The notes under the pieces were generated by a model, which saw only the letters and a program-made list of their open reading frames with translations, ran no database searches and was not told the origin of the DNA. A program made the position numbers and the translations under genes. A stretch of DNA of 64,000 nucleotides, from the NCBI RefSeq assembly GCF_000972845.2, contig NC_040022.1, positions 3,106,047-3,170,046 of the forward strand. Direction: 5' to 3'. The stretch comes from Larimichthys crocea (taxonomy: Eukaryota; Chordata; Actinopteri; Sciaenidae). Positions 44,965-56,449 of the stretch are shown in pieces; position 1 is the stretch's first letter; each line of letters starts with the position of its first letter.

Positions 44965-45178
44965 TTTTAGCTCGTGGTTAGCTTGTTTTAGCTAGCTCAC
45001 TGTTAGCCTGTTTTAGCTCACTATTAGCTTGTTTTAGCTCGTGGTTAGCTTGTTTTAGCTAGGTCACTGTTAGCCTGTTTTAGCTCGTGGTTAGCTTGTT
45101 TTAGCTCAGTGGTTAGCTTGTTTTAGCTCGTGGTTAGCTTGTTTTAACTCGTTGTTAGCTTGTTGTAACTCACAGTAC
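44965..45178. repeat. 22-bp minisatellite
   Basis: GTTAGCTTGTTTTAGCTCGT units, about nine, slightly irregular. Confidence 0.93.
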
Positions 45179-45179
45179 A

Positions 45180-47880
45180 TTGTTGTTACTGTAACTTTCA
45201 CAGTAACTCTTTAGTTACTGACAGAATACACAGTATACACAGAGAAATGTTCACAGCTGACATGAATGATGAAGCTCAGTCAGCTTCAGTCTGAAGCGAG
45301 CCGACTGTCAAAGGCTTCAAACTCAAGAGGAAGGTTTGTTGTTTGACATGAAAACATCGAGATCTTCTCGTTAAATTCACCAGTCGGGTCTGAAAGTTGA
45401 AATCGTTCTCTCCGACCGTACAAAAGGTTCCACAGCTTTACCTCGTCAATAGAAATATCCATTCCTGCGCTTTGTTTGCTGCTGTTGATGAGCTGTCCGA
45501 GACGCATAATAAGTTCTGCGTCTGTTTTCAGCTGGAAACATTAAAAGATTTCAGACTTTATTATTTGTCCAGGATGTCGACAGTCAATAGCGTCAATAGT
45601 TGATCGACCATCATCCACCTGCTGCTCCATGTGTCACTTTCTCCGTTCGTCTGGTTTTGGATCTGAGTCCAGACTGTCCAGAACACCCGGCTGGTTCAGC
45701 TGTTTGATTCTTAGTTTTTGATCAGAAGTGATGTAATCAGAACAAGAACTCGAGTACAGCTGCTCTGACATCATGTTGTTTTAAACAGACAGGACAGATT
45801 TAAAGTTCTACGTTACACTGGGGAACCGTTTGAAAAATGCTGCTGAATCCAAATCAGTTTTTTTCTAGCACGTCCAGTTTTTTCTCCAGATCAGCAAAGT
45901 TCCTGATCAGCTGTATAAGACTCGCCAGCTGATCAGGATTGGACTCATCTGCAGCTACGAGGAAACTTGTTTGTGCCGTCACATGGAGACAGTGAGAGGT
46001 GTGTGCAGCTCCCAACAGGTCAGTACTGTCAGTATCTGCACACAGAGAGCTGGCATGGCAGAATGAAGAGGATCTGTGCTGTTCTCTTCACCTCGTCACC
46101 ATGGACACACCGCTGTAAGTTCTGTTTGGGTCGATGCTGTTTCTGTAGTTTTCAAAGCTTGTAACTTTTCCCTCTTAGTGTTTTATTCACATAGGTTTAT
46201 ATTTCCTTTGTTCAGATCAGGTCTGCTCCTGATACTTCTCGTCGTAAACGCCTGAACAGCCCTGACTCCTTTTGCTGTGTTTGTGCTAGTTTCACATTCC
46301 AAGTCAGAGGAAATCAAACATCAGTGCGTTTGTCAAACCAGCATATTCTGCAGATTTTAAATTAAAACTCGTGATCAAGACAACAAGACATGAGCCCTCA
46401 CTGAGTGTGCAAGCAGAGTGTGGACAGTTTACAGATGTGGACCAGAGGAACACGTGGACAGTTTCATTTGGTGTCCCCAAAAAGATCATTGGACTGTTAC
46501 TTTGGTTTAGTGGAAACAAGCACATGTCTGTTAGGTTCAGTATTTTTCATATTTTTTAAGAAAACAGGATCCTATAGTTCAAAAACTTGACGAGATCAGT
46601 TTTGGATTCTGCAGCTGTCAGACCTAACTCAACAGAAACTGTCCCCCAGTGTGGTTAAACAGTAAATGATAAAGAAGTCAGCACATGAATTAAATAAAGT
46701 TCTCTGATCCGCCTCACACAAACTCATCAGGTCAGAGATTTAAAGAGTTTGGGATAATTCTGATTTTAGTTTAAACTCTGGCTCGTTAAACAAACACTGG
46801 TTAGATAGTCTCTGGATCAACACATTGTAAATGTGTCTTCTTCTTCTTGTATGTGTGTGTGTTGCTGATTGCAGCCCCCTCTGATCACCCTCCCATCCCG
46901 AGCATGTACAGAGCCGGCACTGACTAAACACTGAGAATAAACATGAAACAGAGTTATGAAGATTAGATTCTGCAAACGAGCATAGATCATGTCCCACCCA
47001 AAAATATAATAATTGCACTAATTACATTTTATCAGGGTGAAATTATATATTTAAAACATTTATATATAAGAAATAAATCTGATTTATAACATATTTTGAT
47101 CGACTTTAATTATTTTTACTCCTAAACTTGCCGTGTGCCTGAACACACAAGAACTTCAAACAGTTCAAGTTGTTAAAATCCTAAAAAAACAAAACAAAAA
47201 AAAAATAACACAGATATAAAAATATTCTACAATAAATGTTAGTTACATAAATTAAATATGTTGGTCAGATTTCTACAAAAACATCATTTAATGAGGAATA
47301 AAAAGAGTTGATTCATCTTACGGAGGTGACACGACTTTATTTTCAGTTCAGTTGTTGAAACACTGTCACTGACTGATGTGTTCTAATGGATCAATGACTG
47401 TTTACTTCAGGTACAAATGTCTGAACACAGTCTGTCACTGGAGGTGAACGCGGCCACAGACATTGGTGTAAAACCAGATTTTGCATATTTGACTTTTATT
47501 CATAAACAGTTTGGAGCTGATTGACAGACTTTGCAATGAAATCCCGTCGGCCTGCTCGCAGACTTCAACGCGTGTGAAATAAACGCTGTTATCTGCTCGC
47601 GCTCTGTTATTTCCGTCAGTGTCGGCTGAGTGACTCGCCTGAGCAGCCGATCAACCCCAACGCAGAGCTGAAATGCAAAACAGCAGCAGAACCTTCATTT
47701 GTGACGTGATTTATTTCATATGTTTGTTTTTCCCGGCGCCTCAGCTTTGACAACAGTCCGACACAAACACTGTAAAAGTCCAAATTAAACTGTCAAGTCC
47801 AATCAGATTGTGCGTTCTGATGTGAGAATGTTGGTGTGTTTGGACTCGTGTACTTCTGGGTTGTTTGTCAGTTTTTAAAG
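45180..47880. other. Unannotated stretch
   Basis: No gene recognised. A minus-strand frame at 45286-45507 reads MDISIDEVKLWNLLYG, then FQLSDPTGEFNEKI, which looks protein-like but matches nothing I know. AT-rich sequence at 47030-47330. Confidence 0.35.
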
Positions 47881-48222
47881 TAGAAATTAAAGTATAATAA
47901 TCATAAAGTGATGGCACATCCACTCCTTCTACAACTTGACATGCTTCTTGCCAGAATTTGTGTTTCCCAAAAAAAAAATATGAGCATAACTCCCAAGTTG
48001 ATGAATAACACAATTTCCCTTCATGCCAAGTTAAACAGGCTCAGCGGCCCCGCAGGGTTTGGTTGTAACGGCACATTCGCAGCAAGTCTAAAATAAATTT
48101 CATGCGCTTTGCATTTATTCAAAGCATCCCTGCACTCCATCGACTAAAGGATCCTCAAAGTGGATGCTGACGACTTTAAAGCTCAAAGAGACGACTGTAC
48201 TCCCCAGTTCCTTGTTTTCACA

Positions 48223-48442
48223 ATGGCAAAGACAAGAGAGCTGTCTGAGAGCATCAGAGGCGCCATTATCACTAAACACCAGCTTTCTAAAGGGTACACG
48301 ACCATCTCACGACCAAGACCTCAGTACCCCTGCTTCAGCAGTGCATAGTGTCAGAGCTGCAGCTGACCTGGAGCGTACACGGCAAACTAAACCAAGAAGG
48401 CTTCTGCGTACCCGACTGCTGAACGAAACACGAAAAGTTTGA
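48223..48442 (+). pseudogene. Tc1/mariner transposase N-terminal fragment
   Basis: The ATG at 48223 opens MAKTRELSESIRGAIITKHQ, then LSKGYTTISR. This is the paired-like helix-turn-helix start common to fish Tc1 transposases (MAKTKELS..IR..IV..H..GKGYK.IS.). It loses frame at about residue 30, where the recognition helix should follow. The next 90 bp in another frame give RRLLRTRLLNETRKV, possibly derived from the second DNA-binding half. The catalytic domain is absent. It is unrelated in position to the catalytic fragment at 700-945. It is inactive. Confidence 0.8.
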
Positions 48443-48564
48443 ACTGATCTCGAAGCGTATCCTGGTTACACTTTAACATAGAAGAGGAGCCGTGATGTTA
48501 TGCAGCAGCTTTGCAGCTTCTGGTACTGGAGGCGTGAACCGCATTAACTGAATCATTAAATCAG

Positions 48565-48860
48565 AGTTGCTTCTCCAAGCAAGCGAAGGACTTTAAGATA
48601 TCCAGTGGGAGTTCAGAGTAGAGGCGCTGATCCCTCACATCTAAGGCTGCTGGGGGTGTTCGAGCATCTGATTAAGATGCCTCCTGGGTGCCACCAGGCA
48701 CAGCCAATGTCCAGGAACGCCTCGGGATCCCCCAGGAGGAGCCTGAATGCATCGCTGTAGAGAAGGATCTGGAACACGCTGCTAAAACCTGCTGCAACTG
48801 CAAACCCACCCCAGGCAGCTGGAAGAAAATGAACAGACGGATTACTAAAGGCATTTACAG
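48565..48860 (+). pseudogene. RTE/Rex3-like LINE 3' remnant
   Basis: GTGTTCGAGCATCTGATTAA, then CTCCTGGGTGCCACC, GGAACGCCTCGGGATCCC and CAGGAGGAGCCTGAATGCAT follow the order of the RTE C-terminal region at 29150-29310 (GTTCAACATCTGATCAGGAT, TCCTGGGTGCC, GGAATGCCTCGGGATCCTCC). Several blocks are missing and the frame is lost. The end, GGCAGCTGGAAGAAAATGAA near 48817, is the usual distal part of these elements. Confidence 0.75.
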
Positions 48861-49066
48861 TGAAACGTAAAAACATGTTTGGGTCGAGGTTCACGGGTCC
48901 CCAGCACAGCAAAGACCCAAATAAGACATCCAAGAGCAGAAATGAATGAGCTGTTTAAATTGTCCAGTAATGAGACCTGATCTCAGTCCAATGGGAAAAT
49001 GAAGCAGCAGGTTGATTAGATGAAGTAATGATGGACTTTCTCTATAGTGAATATGTCAGGTCACAG

Positions 49067-49090
49067 CACACACACACACACACACACACG
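49067..49090. repeat. (CA)n microsatellite
   Basis: Twelve CA units. Confidence 0.95.
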
Positions 49091-49315
49091 TCTGTCACCT
49101 TTCTGCATCAGAACATCCTGACACCTGTCCAGGTGGTGTCAGACCAATCACACCTTGTTTCATGACTAAAAATGTTGCTTACAACACGTACATATGTGAC
49201 TCGATGTAATAATTTGCTTTTAATATATTACGCCAAGATTTACCAGAATCTGAAGAAAATGAATCTCACCTGTCACAGGCGGCAGCGTGGAGGGATCAGG
49301 TGAAAATGAGCTGAG

Positions 49316-49342
49316 GTGTGTGTGTTTGTGTGTGTGTGTGTT
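49316..49342. repeat. (GT)n microsatellite with TTT interruption
   Basis: GT run preceding the 44-bp duplication. Confidence 0.9.
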
Positions 49343-49346
49343 TGCC

Positions 49347-49432
49347 TCCAGGGAAGTGTTCAGGTGAAGGGAACATGAGGACGTGGGCTCTCCAGGGAAG
49401 TGTTCAGGTGAAGGGAACATGAGGACGTGGGC
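49347..49432. repeat. Perfect 44-bp tandem duplication, 2 copies
   Basis: TCCAGGGAAGTGTTCAGGTG through GAGGACGTGGGCT occurs twice without change, so it is recent (or polymorphic). Confidence 0.95.
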
Positions 49433-49984
49433 TGACACTGCAGCGGTGGAGGTCGGTGTCTGCTGGCAGGCTTTAACACGCTGCACGCTCTATCTGATAT
49501 GGTCAAATCGTTTTTACAACCGTACAGCATACAGATTATATATTTATATTTATATTTATATTTTTTCTCCAGTCAACAAATCAGTTCAGACTCAAACATG
49601 ATATATCTCCTTCCTCTGAGCTCTGTTGTTGTCTGAAACTATTAAAAATGCATCAGTGCGGCACAACGATGCACCAAATTTTGGTTAGTTAGTGTTTAGT
49701 GTTTTTTAATATAGACTGTAATACAATTAAAAATATATAAAAAATGACTCTCAACCTTTTTCAGCCCCCATGTGTAATTAATGCTTTAGCCTGGACTATA
49801 ACAACTTTTTCCTTTATTCCACTTTTATTAGACCTATTTATATTCTGGGTTATTAGCCTGTATTCATGCATAATTATTACTGTTTATGAAATGTCTTCGG
49901 ACTGATGTGCACTGCTGTTACAATTATCTGCAGCCTCACATTCACCATTACTTTGGTGAAAATTGCCAATTATTATGACAAAAA

Positions 49985-50045
49985 ATTGACCTCTGTGGAC
50001 CCCTGAGGGGTCGTGGACCCCTGGTTGAAGACCCCCGGCTTGTTT
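49985..50045. repeat. Dispersed GGGGTCGTGGACCCCTGG motif
   Basis: GAGGGGTCGTGGACCCCTGG, then TTGAAGACCC recurs at 58820-58862 (TAGGGGTCGCGGACCCCTGG, TTGAACACCCCTG). It is a self-complementary block typical of the end of a fish DNA transposon; family not assignable. Confidence 0.6.
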
Positions 50046-50424
50046 CATTAAAAACATTAAAGTTAAATTGTCAAAAAGTGTTTACAGACAGTTACACTGC
50101 AGTAAATGGACGTCCCCTCTTTGATCGGTAGAAGTCCACACGTTGTAATTTCTTCAATCACATTTGCAGTAAAATTATTCTAATAAATTAGACTAATTAA
50201 CTTTTAAGTGTTTTTCTGTTGTGTTTTTTGTTTTTTTTAAGTGTATTTTCTATTCATAAATGGCCAGACGCTGAAGTCCACACTTGGTGGGTGTACTGTA
50301 ACAGTCCCCTGTTGGTACAGTAGGAATGTATGCGTGTGTGTGTGGTGTTCTCAGTGGGCGTGGTTGTTTTGATGGAGAACAGTCGGGGGTCATAAATTCT
50401 GCATGTGAACAGACGCTGCTTATC

Positions 50425-50425
<1 letters not shown>
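50046..50425. other. Unannotated stretch
   Basis: No feature recognised apart from poly-T tracts. Confidence 0.35.
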
Positions 50426-50427
<2 letters not shown>

Positions 50428-50469
<42 letters not shown>

Positions 50470-50470
50470 C
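50428..50470. repeat. (GT)n microsatellite
   Basis: About 20 GT units. Confidence 0.96.
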
Positions 50471-50474
50471 TTAA

Positions 50475-51085
50475 AGATGACACAGGCTGACTTCACTTGC
50501 AATTCAAATGAGCTCATTTGCATGTGAGGCCATGTGATATTCCTGAACGCAGCCGGTTTGCTAATGTTTGCTGATTTTGTTAATTTTCCTCTGGAGGTTT
50601 TTTCCTTTTTTATTTTGGAAAGGCTTCAGACAATCTGAAGCTGAAGCGGGGACGAGTCATTATCTAAGATTAGCAGCTGTTTAGTGAGCAGCCGCTTTCT
50701 TCCCATGAAGGTTTTAGAGCTCCATGCAGATAGGATGATAACATTTACATAACACTCTGGCACAGATATAAAAGACTCTGGGGTCCCTGCTGTTGGATCT
50801 GAGGATCCTGCAGTCTGCAGACTCAGCGGGGAGGAAGTCCATGGAGGCTGACCTCTTATATGCAGAGCCTCGTCTTAGCTCGAACATGATGAGGCCTCAC
50901 ATGGGAGCGCGGTGATCGAAGTGTCTGTCCTTGGGCTGAAGTGAACGAGTGCACGAGGAATATTTCCCTGCAGAAAGACTCTGCAGTTACACTTTCATAT
51001 TCTTCATTTGTTACTTTGAGTCGGTCGCCCTCACTGATTACTGTACAGAAGCTCAAGAACTATTTAAAGACACACTTGGGTCACA
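50475..51085. other. Unannotated stretch
   Basis: No gene or repeat recognised. Confidence 0.35.
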
Positions 51086-51090
51086 TAACT

Positions 51091-51456
51091 CAGGTTGCCG
51101 GAGCCGAGGTTCGATCCCACGTCTCCACGTTGACGGTCGGTGTCCTTCCCCACTGGACCATCTTCAGTACTGATGAAGAAGAAGAAGAACCAGGATCAGA
51201 CTGATGGAGGAATCATGCTGAAGATTCTCCTCCATCAGTCCTGATGGAGCTGCTGAAGAACATCTCTGTCCTTCACTTTGTTTGTCTCATCATGTAGAAG
51301 GAAAACCACGTCTCCATGTCCTTTTGGACCACATGGTCCACTGCTCCCTGCTCCTCATGTCCTCCTACATCTTCAGTGGTCTAGTGGGTTCATGTCAGGG
51401 CACAGAGGAACTTTTAGAGCCACAAGTTGTGAGTTCGAATCCCGCTCAGAGCAGCA
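51091..51456. mobile_element. Twin tRNA-like element, copy 3 (inverted)
   Basis: The left head reads on the minus strand (B-box complement GAGGTTCGATCCC at 51105-51118, A-box complement CACTGGACCA at 51150-51160). The right head reads on the plus strand (A-box TGGTCTAGTGG at 51377-51387, B-box GAGTTCGAATCCC at 51430-51443). Relative to copies 1 and 2 the whole unit is inverted, and its flanks differ from theirs, which fits transposition rather than segmental duplication. An AACTT/AAGTT stem inside the right head is kept. Confidence 0.75.
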
Positions 51457-52070
51457 CGCTCACAGGTGCAATAACAGCAGCTGGGCATATGTATCTTTCT
51501 TTTAAGCAGTGGACCTAAAAAACCTTCGTCCTGGCAGCGAGTCCCTTTTTTTGCACACTGACTGTCGGTGTCAGCGAACGCCTCACCTGCCGGTCTCTTT
51601 CAGAGCGTGCAATAATCTGAAGACGAGCTGCAATCACAGAGCTTTATTACTGAGCTCTGTCATCTGTGCTCGGAGCAGACGGCGGCTTGTTTCCTGACAG
51701 GTGGTCGTCGTTGTTAAATCGTGTCGGGCCTCTGTGCTGAGATCGACAGAAGAAACTTTCCACAGTTCAGTTTCTTTTGTATTCACAGAAGAGGAGAACA
51801 GCTCGACAGGCAGCCATGCGTCATGTGGATCTCTGTTTCTTTCTTTTTAACCTTCCACAGAAAAGCAGAGGTTCTTTTGTTTGGCCGTCGTCCAGCCGGC
51901 CGGTGCTCTGCGGCCCGGTCAGCTTCGGTTTGTGCACAATCATCAGACAGTTGTTGGCATTTAGGTTGACTGCTCTTAACCTTCAGCTGAGCGCAGAGCA
52001 GTCGACAGGAGTGCCGCTTCGCCAAGAGGAGGTTTGCAGGGAATGTTGATGGGCAGCGGAGCCAGTGTTG
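51457..52070. other. Unannotated stretch
   Basis: No recognised content. Confidence 0.35.
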
Positions 52071-52074
52071 TGTC

Positions 52075-52312
52075 AGAACCGGAGCCTCTATGGACATGAT
52101 GGCAGAGGAGCAGAGAGTGAAGAGGACGCTGACGGAGGAAGCTAAGAAGAGAAAAGGAGAGAGTGAGCGAGCAAGAAGCCGCCGGACAAGAGTAAATGTG
52201 GGACTGACTTTTAGTGGTTGGTGAGAGCTTGGTGAAATAAAAGGCTGAAAGACAGACGCCGAGCTGGGCTGACTGCTGCTGGACTAGGCAGTGACATCAG
52301 CTGCTGCTGTTG
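52075..52312 (+). mobile_element. KR element, clean copy
   Basis: The ATG at about 52090 starts MDMMAEEQRVKRTLTEEAKK (the usual KR residue pair reads QR here), continuing RKGESERARSRRTRVNVGLT, then FSGW and a stop. GAAATAAAAGGCTGAAAGAC and GACTAGGCAGTGACATCAGC follow. The palindrome-bearing 5' part is absent; the copy starts just before the exon at GGAGCCTCTATGGACATG. Confidence 0.85.
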
Positions 52313-53040
52313 TTGTGGGTTGCGAGGTTGACTGTAACACCGGTGTCTTTGACAGACACCTCAAACGTTGCTCTGTGGAGACGTTTGCTTCCTGTTCTGT
52401 CGTTCGTTGCTTTTTATTTTATTTATCCATCAGAATTTGTTTCTGTTCGGCGTTGATGATGTATGTGTATAAAGTTGACAGCAAAGCTCGAGTCGTCCGA
52501 CCTACATTCGTCAGTGTCGGCATCTTAGCGGCTGTTTGCAGATTTCATATTTCTCTTTTTGTTTTCATGGATTTTCTCCTTCATGCAGCAGCTCCACTGA
52601 CTGATCTGTGCTGCAGTGTGTCATCAGACACGGTTAGACGCGATGATGAAAGTGTCCTCCGACAAAGACAGTCTGTCTCCGTCTTTTCAAACATCGCCCC
52701 TGAGGACGAGGTAAAGACGAGTGTGTCCCCACAGCACCAACCGTGGATTTACAAACGCTCCGTCAGAGGTTGTGTGACATTTCATCAGCTGGAAACTTTT
52801 TCAAAAGGTCCAGAGTGAGAGGAGGAAGAAATGAAATCTAATCTCCAGAAGTGTTTTCATCAGCTGACTTTTCATCTACAGACAGAACCGCTGTTTCTAC
52901 AGGAGCCCAGAACAGACAAACTAAACTCGGACTTTGAGCTTTTCATGGTCACGTTAGTTTCCTGTATCTCCACAAGTACAACGCCACACACTGATCCTCA
53001 AGACCTTCAAAGACTGACGCTATGCATTGGACTGTGAGCA
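52313..53040. other. Unannotated stretch with the longest non-repeat open frame
   Basis: Plus-strand frame 52291-52818 (175 codons) starts inside the KR tail and contains a hydrophobic middle (FLFYLSIRICFCSALMMYVY). It has no recognisable domain, low coding-like composition and no homologue I recognise, so I treat it as a chance frame. Confidence 0.3.
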
Positions 53041-53049
53041 AGCATCAGC

Positions 53050-53145
53050 ATCTACCTCTGAACCGGCAGTGTCCAGTCTAACAGTGAACACAGCGACAGA
53101 ACCTCTGAACCGGCAGTGTCCAGTCTAACAGTGAACACAGTCCAG
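53050..53145. repeat. 47-bp minisatellite, 2 units
   Basis: ACCTCTGAACCGGCAGTG twice, same orientation as 6712. Confidence 0.93.
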
Positions 53146-53264
53146 TCCGCTGAGCCTGGTTCTGTTGTCTGCTTACGGCAGATTCAGTTAGCGGTTAGCT
53201 TCTTTATCAAGAGGCTGAAGCTATCTGTCTGAAATACTGAACAAATTTTGTGTCGGCGTTGGAC

Positions 53265-53342
53265 GGACCCTGGAGGACAGACCCTGGAGGACAGACAGAC
53301 CCTGGAGGACAGACCCTGGAGGACAGACCCTGGAGGACAGAA
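53265..53342. repeat. 16-bp tandem repeat, 5 copies
   Basis: ACCCTGGAGGACAG with one 4-bp ACAG insertion. Confidence 0.95.
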
Positions 53343-53344
53343 AC

Positions 53345-53835
53345 ACTTAAAGTTTGACTTCATGGAGACTTTAACATGCATGAAGCTTTTCTGAGCTGGA
53401 GAAAGACGTGCAGAGGGAAGATGAAGAGGAAGACGTGTGGCATGAAAAAGGATGAAATGACGTGTTGAATAGAAAAGTGTGTTGCACATGGACAGTGGAG
53501 AAGTGGATTGTTCTGCAGTGCTGGTTCAAAAAGTTTCTGTGGATGTTTGGATGCTTTAAATAAAACTAGGTCACAATAGGAACTGTTAATCTGACTTCAG
53601 CTGCAGGCTTCAACTTTTCAAACCTCAGAATTCCTTCACATCCCCATCCACAGCACCACGCCACTATTTCTGGCTGCTTGCTCTGCACAGACCTCTGGAG
53701 GATCCAGCAGAGTCTCTGCAGATGTGATAACGTCTCTCAGCTTTGCCTGCTGCACCTTCATGTCCTGGACCTCCAACTTCTATTCAACAAGCCTGAGTCA
53801 CCAGAAGAACAGAGTAAGCAAGGTCAGTAATAATA
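53345..53835. other. Unannotated stretch
   Basis: No recognised content. Confidence 0.35.
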
Positions 53836-53837
53836 AC

Positions 53838-54100
53838 ATCACTGACTAGTCCAGCAGCAGTCAGCCAAGCTCGGCGTCTGTCTTTCAGCCTTTTATTCAC
53901 CAAGCTCTCACCAACCACTAAAGTCAGTCCCACATTTACTCTGTCCGGCGGCTTCTTGCTCGCTCACTCTCTCCTTTTCTCTTCTAGCTTCCCGTCAGCG
54001 TCCTCTTCACTCTCTGCTCTCTGCCATCATGTCCATAGAAGCTGCTGAGCCGGTTACCTTCCTCGTCTTCTTCCTGGGTCCTAACACAGGTGGTACAGAA
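53838..54100 (-). mobile_element. KR element copy with small deletions
   Basis: Complement shows the tail (GGACTAGTCAGTGATG), the AATAAAAGGCTGAAAG signal and the exon with several single-base losses, so the frame is broken. The intact palindrome follows at 54108. Confidence 0.8.
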
Positions 54101-54107
54101 CCCTCAT

Positions 54108-54177
54108 TTCGTCAGCTTGGCGGTGAGCTCAGAGCGACGGGTACCCGTCGCTCTGAGCTCACCGCCAAGCTGACGAA
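54108..54177. repeat. KR-element palindrome, intact 70-bp perfect copy
   Basis: TTCGTCAGCTTGGCGGTGAG to the complementary end, axis between 54142 and 54143 in GGGTACCC, with no mismatch over 35-bp arms. It is the stand-alone version of the sequence at the centre of the giant inverted repeat. Confidence 0.97.
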
Positions 54178-54179
54178 CT

Positions 54180-54900
54180 GAGCTAACAGCAGCTACAGCT
54201 GTCAGCAGGTTACTTCACTGTCCATCATAAACTCTGTAAATCACAGAGCTGAGGCGTGTGAGAACAGACGTACGGATGACAGAGACAGAGTTCACCTGAG
54301 TTCAGGTCCGTGTAGCCTCACCTGGATTTGAAGAATTCATCTTGTTTGACTGTTTCTGCTTCTGACTGGACGCTGTCGTGCGTGTCATCTCCCATTTTAA
54401 TCTGCAGGCTCACGTCTCAGCTGCGTCTCGCAGGTATAACCGACCTGAACTGAAGCGTTTACTTCCAGTCAGGCCTGGTTGATCATCACGCCTCAGCACC
54501 TGAAGTGTTCAGACTTTGAGCTGCACTGCCTCGGGCTCTGGAAGTCCCGACCCCCCTAAGGTCTGACAGCCTGACACCCAAACTGATTTCAAGTCCCACC
54601 TCCACCCTCTCCTGTTCAGACTCCTGTCCGAGCCTTGTGTCCTCTATATAAGTCTAAAACAGGTAGGTTGTGCTAAACGGGCTGGAACATACAGACTGAC
54701 AGATGTGATGCTTCCATAAACGAAATGTTTGAATGTCGGTAATCAGTTTCCTCAGCTGTTAAAGTGTCACTTTGATATGGAAGCAAAGCAGCGTGAACAC
54801 GCGGAGACGATAAAGCGTCTGAGTGCAAACTGCAGCTGCAGGTTCATCAGGGAAACATCACGTCATTTTAAGATCATTCCCAGCTAAATAAAGTCCTGAT
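54180..54900. other. Unannotated stretch
   Basis: No recognised content after the TGAGCTAACAGCAGCTACAG flank. Confidence 0.35.
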
Positions 54901-54904
54901 CTTT

Positions 54905-55560
54905 GTGTCTCTCTGCCCAGACAGAGGCTGTTTACTGGGAGGAGAGTTCACCGAAGAGTCGTCAGGGAGGACTGACCGTGTCGACGTCACTTTTCCACAA
55001 ATACACTGGTCGACTTTTGTAGCTCTACTGTCGCTTGTTCTTGTTGTTAAATTAATGAAGCTATAAATGCCACATGTTTTGTGTCAGATAAAGAGGAAGT
55101 TGTTTTGGGGAGTTTTCTGGGGGAGAGTTCACAGAAGAGTCGGCCAGGAGGACATAATGGTTGTAGTGACTTTGCGACATAACTTTAAAGATCAACGATT
55201 GCATAGGTTGCCAAAAACACATCACCCTTTGTTAGAACAATGTGGGCTCCTCTACATTTCCTCACATCATCACCATCAGTAAACTGAGGGACTGACCCGG
55301 CTCTCACTGCCCAGACAGAGGCTGTTTACTTGGGAGAGTTCATTGAAGAGTCGTCAGGAAGGACTGACCAGGTTGACGTCACTTGGTCAGATAAACTGAC
55401 CATTTGTTTGTCATGGAGCTGAACTGGAAATATCTATTTACAACAGTTATAATACACTGACTTCCCCGGCTCTCACTGCCGGACGTTTTCTGGGGTGGAA
55501 TGTGCGCCGAAGAGTCGGCAGTGAGGACCGACCGGGTCGACGTGATTTTCTTCTCATGAG
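54905..55560 (+). repeat. GAAGAGTC dispersed repeat, four degenerate copies in a row
   Basis: The block CAGACAGAGGCTGTTTACT, then GGAGAGTTCACCGAAGAGTC and GGGAGGACTGACC is found at about 54920, 55110, 55310 and 55490, each followed by CGACGT(C/G)A. Spacers of 180-200 bp differ. An inverted copy of the first two blocks lies at 62640-62905. Family unknown; the CACTTTTCC/AGTTGCTAAA flanks suggest a non-autonomous DNA transposon. Confidence 0.75.
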
Positions 55561-56360
55561 TTGCTAAAGACAAACCCTGGAAATCTACGAAGACATTGTG
55601 CTGCTGATGGACGCTAACGCTTCATTTGCTGCTGACTGTTTTGTTGCTGGCCCTGACGTCGCAGCTCTCTTTCACATCTCACTGTAATGTTTCAGAAGTG
55701 CTGATGCACTGTGGACCCGAACCTCATGCAAGCAGCCTTTAAATAACTCGAGCCGACGGGTCGTCCATATCTTCTTTATTATTCTGTGTCTGTGAATAAC
55801 TGGAGCTGGACGCCCTGAGATGAACTCGTGGCTTTGCTGTTTCCAGGGAACGAGCCGTCTGAACAAACCTCGCCTTTTTGTTTTTTCAAGAATGACTTCA
55901 CATTTTTGTTTTCATCCTCCACCTGCTGGGAGCTCCACACGGGTTAACACCACCCTGCAGCTCCCCAGCAAAACACAGAGGAGGAGGAACAAACACGAGC
56001 CGCTCTGACCGGGTCCGGTCCACTTCAGGCTCAGCTTCACGTGCATCATGTGATCCAGCATGATCAGTGTACGCTGACTGCACACGGCTGTCCGTCAAAC
56101 CCCGTCGCCGTGTCAACGCTGAGTTGGTGCTTAAAGTTAATTTGAAGTGAGTGTGACCGACTGCAGACAGGCTGAGTTCCTCCCACGCCTCAGTTCACTT
56201 CACAGTTAAACCTGCAGCACAGGAAGTTCTGTTACACAACAGCTGCTGCTGAGGGGAGGAACTCTGTTCTGATGTTTTTATGTAACGTGAGAACAAAGAC
56301 GCTTCGTCACCAACAGACTGTTTACCTTCATTAAAACGACAGCAGGCGCTTAATAACCAC
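55561..56360. other. Unannotated stretch
   Basis: No recognised content. Confidence 0.35.
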
Positions 56361-56362
56361 AA

Positions 56363-56447
56363 AGACGTAGTCTCTGAGACGTCCCCGCAGACTGTCTAAA
56401 ACCTGGACGTAGTCTCTGTGACGTCCCCGCAGACTGTCTAAAACCTG
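56363..56447. repeat. 42-bp minisatellite, 2 units
   Basis: GTCCCCGCAGACTGTCTAAA twice. Confidence 0.93.
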
Positions 56448-56449
56448 AC

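Noticed and set aside
46063..46115. Possible signal-peptide first exon with GTAAGT donor
   Set aside because: A short frame (MKRICAVLF...) followed by a donor-like site, but no convincing downstream exon could be linked.
52291..52818. 175-codon plus-strand open frame
   Set aside because: It starts inside a KR-element tail, has no recognisable domain, and has no splice or promoter context.
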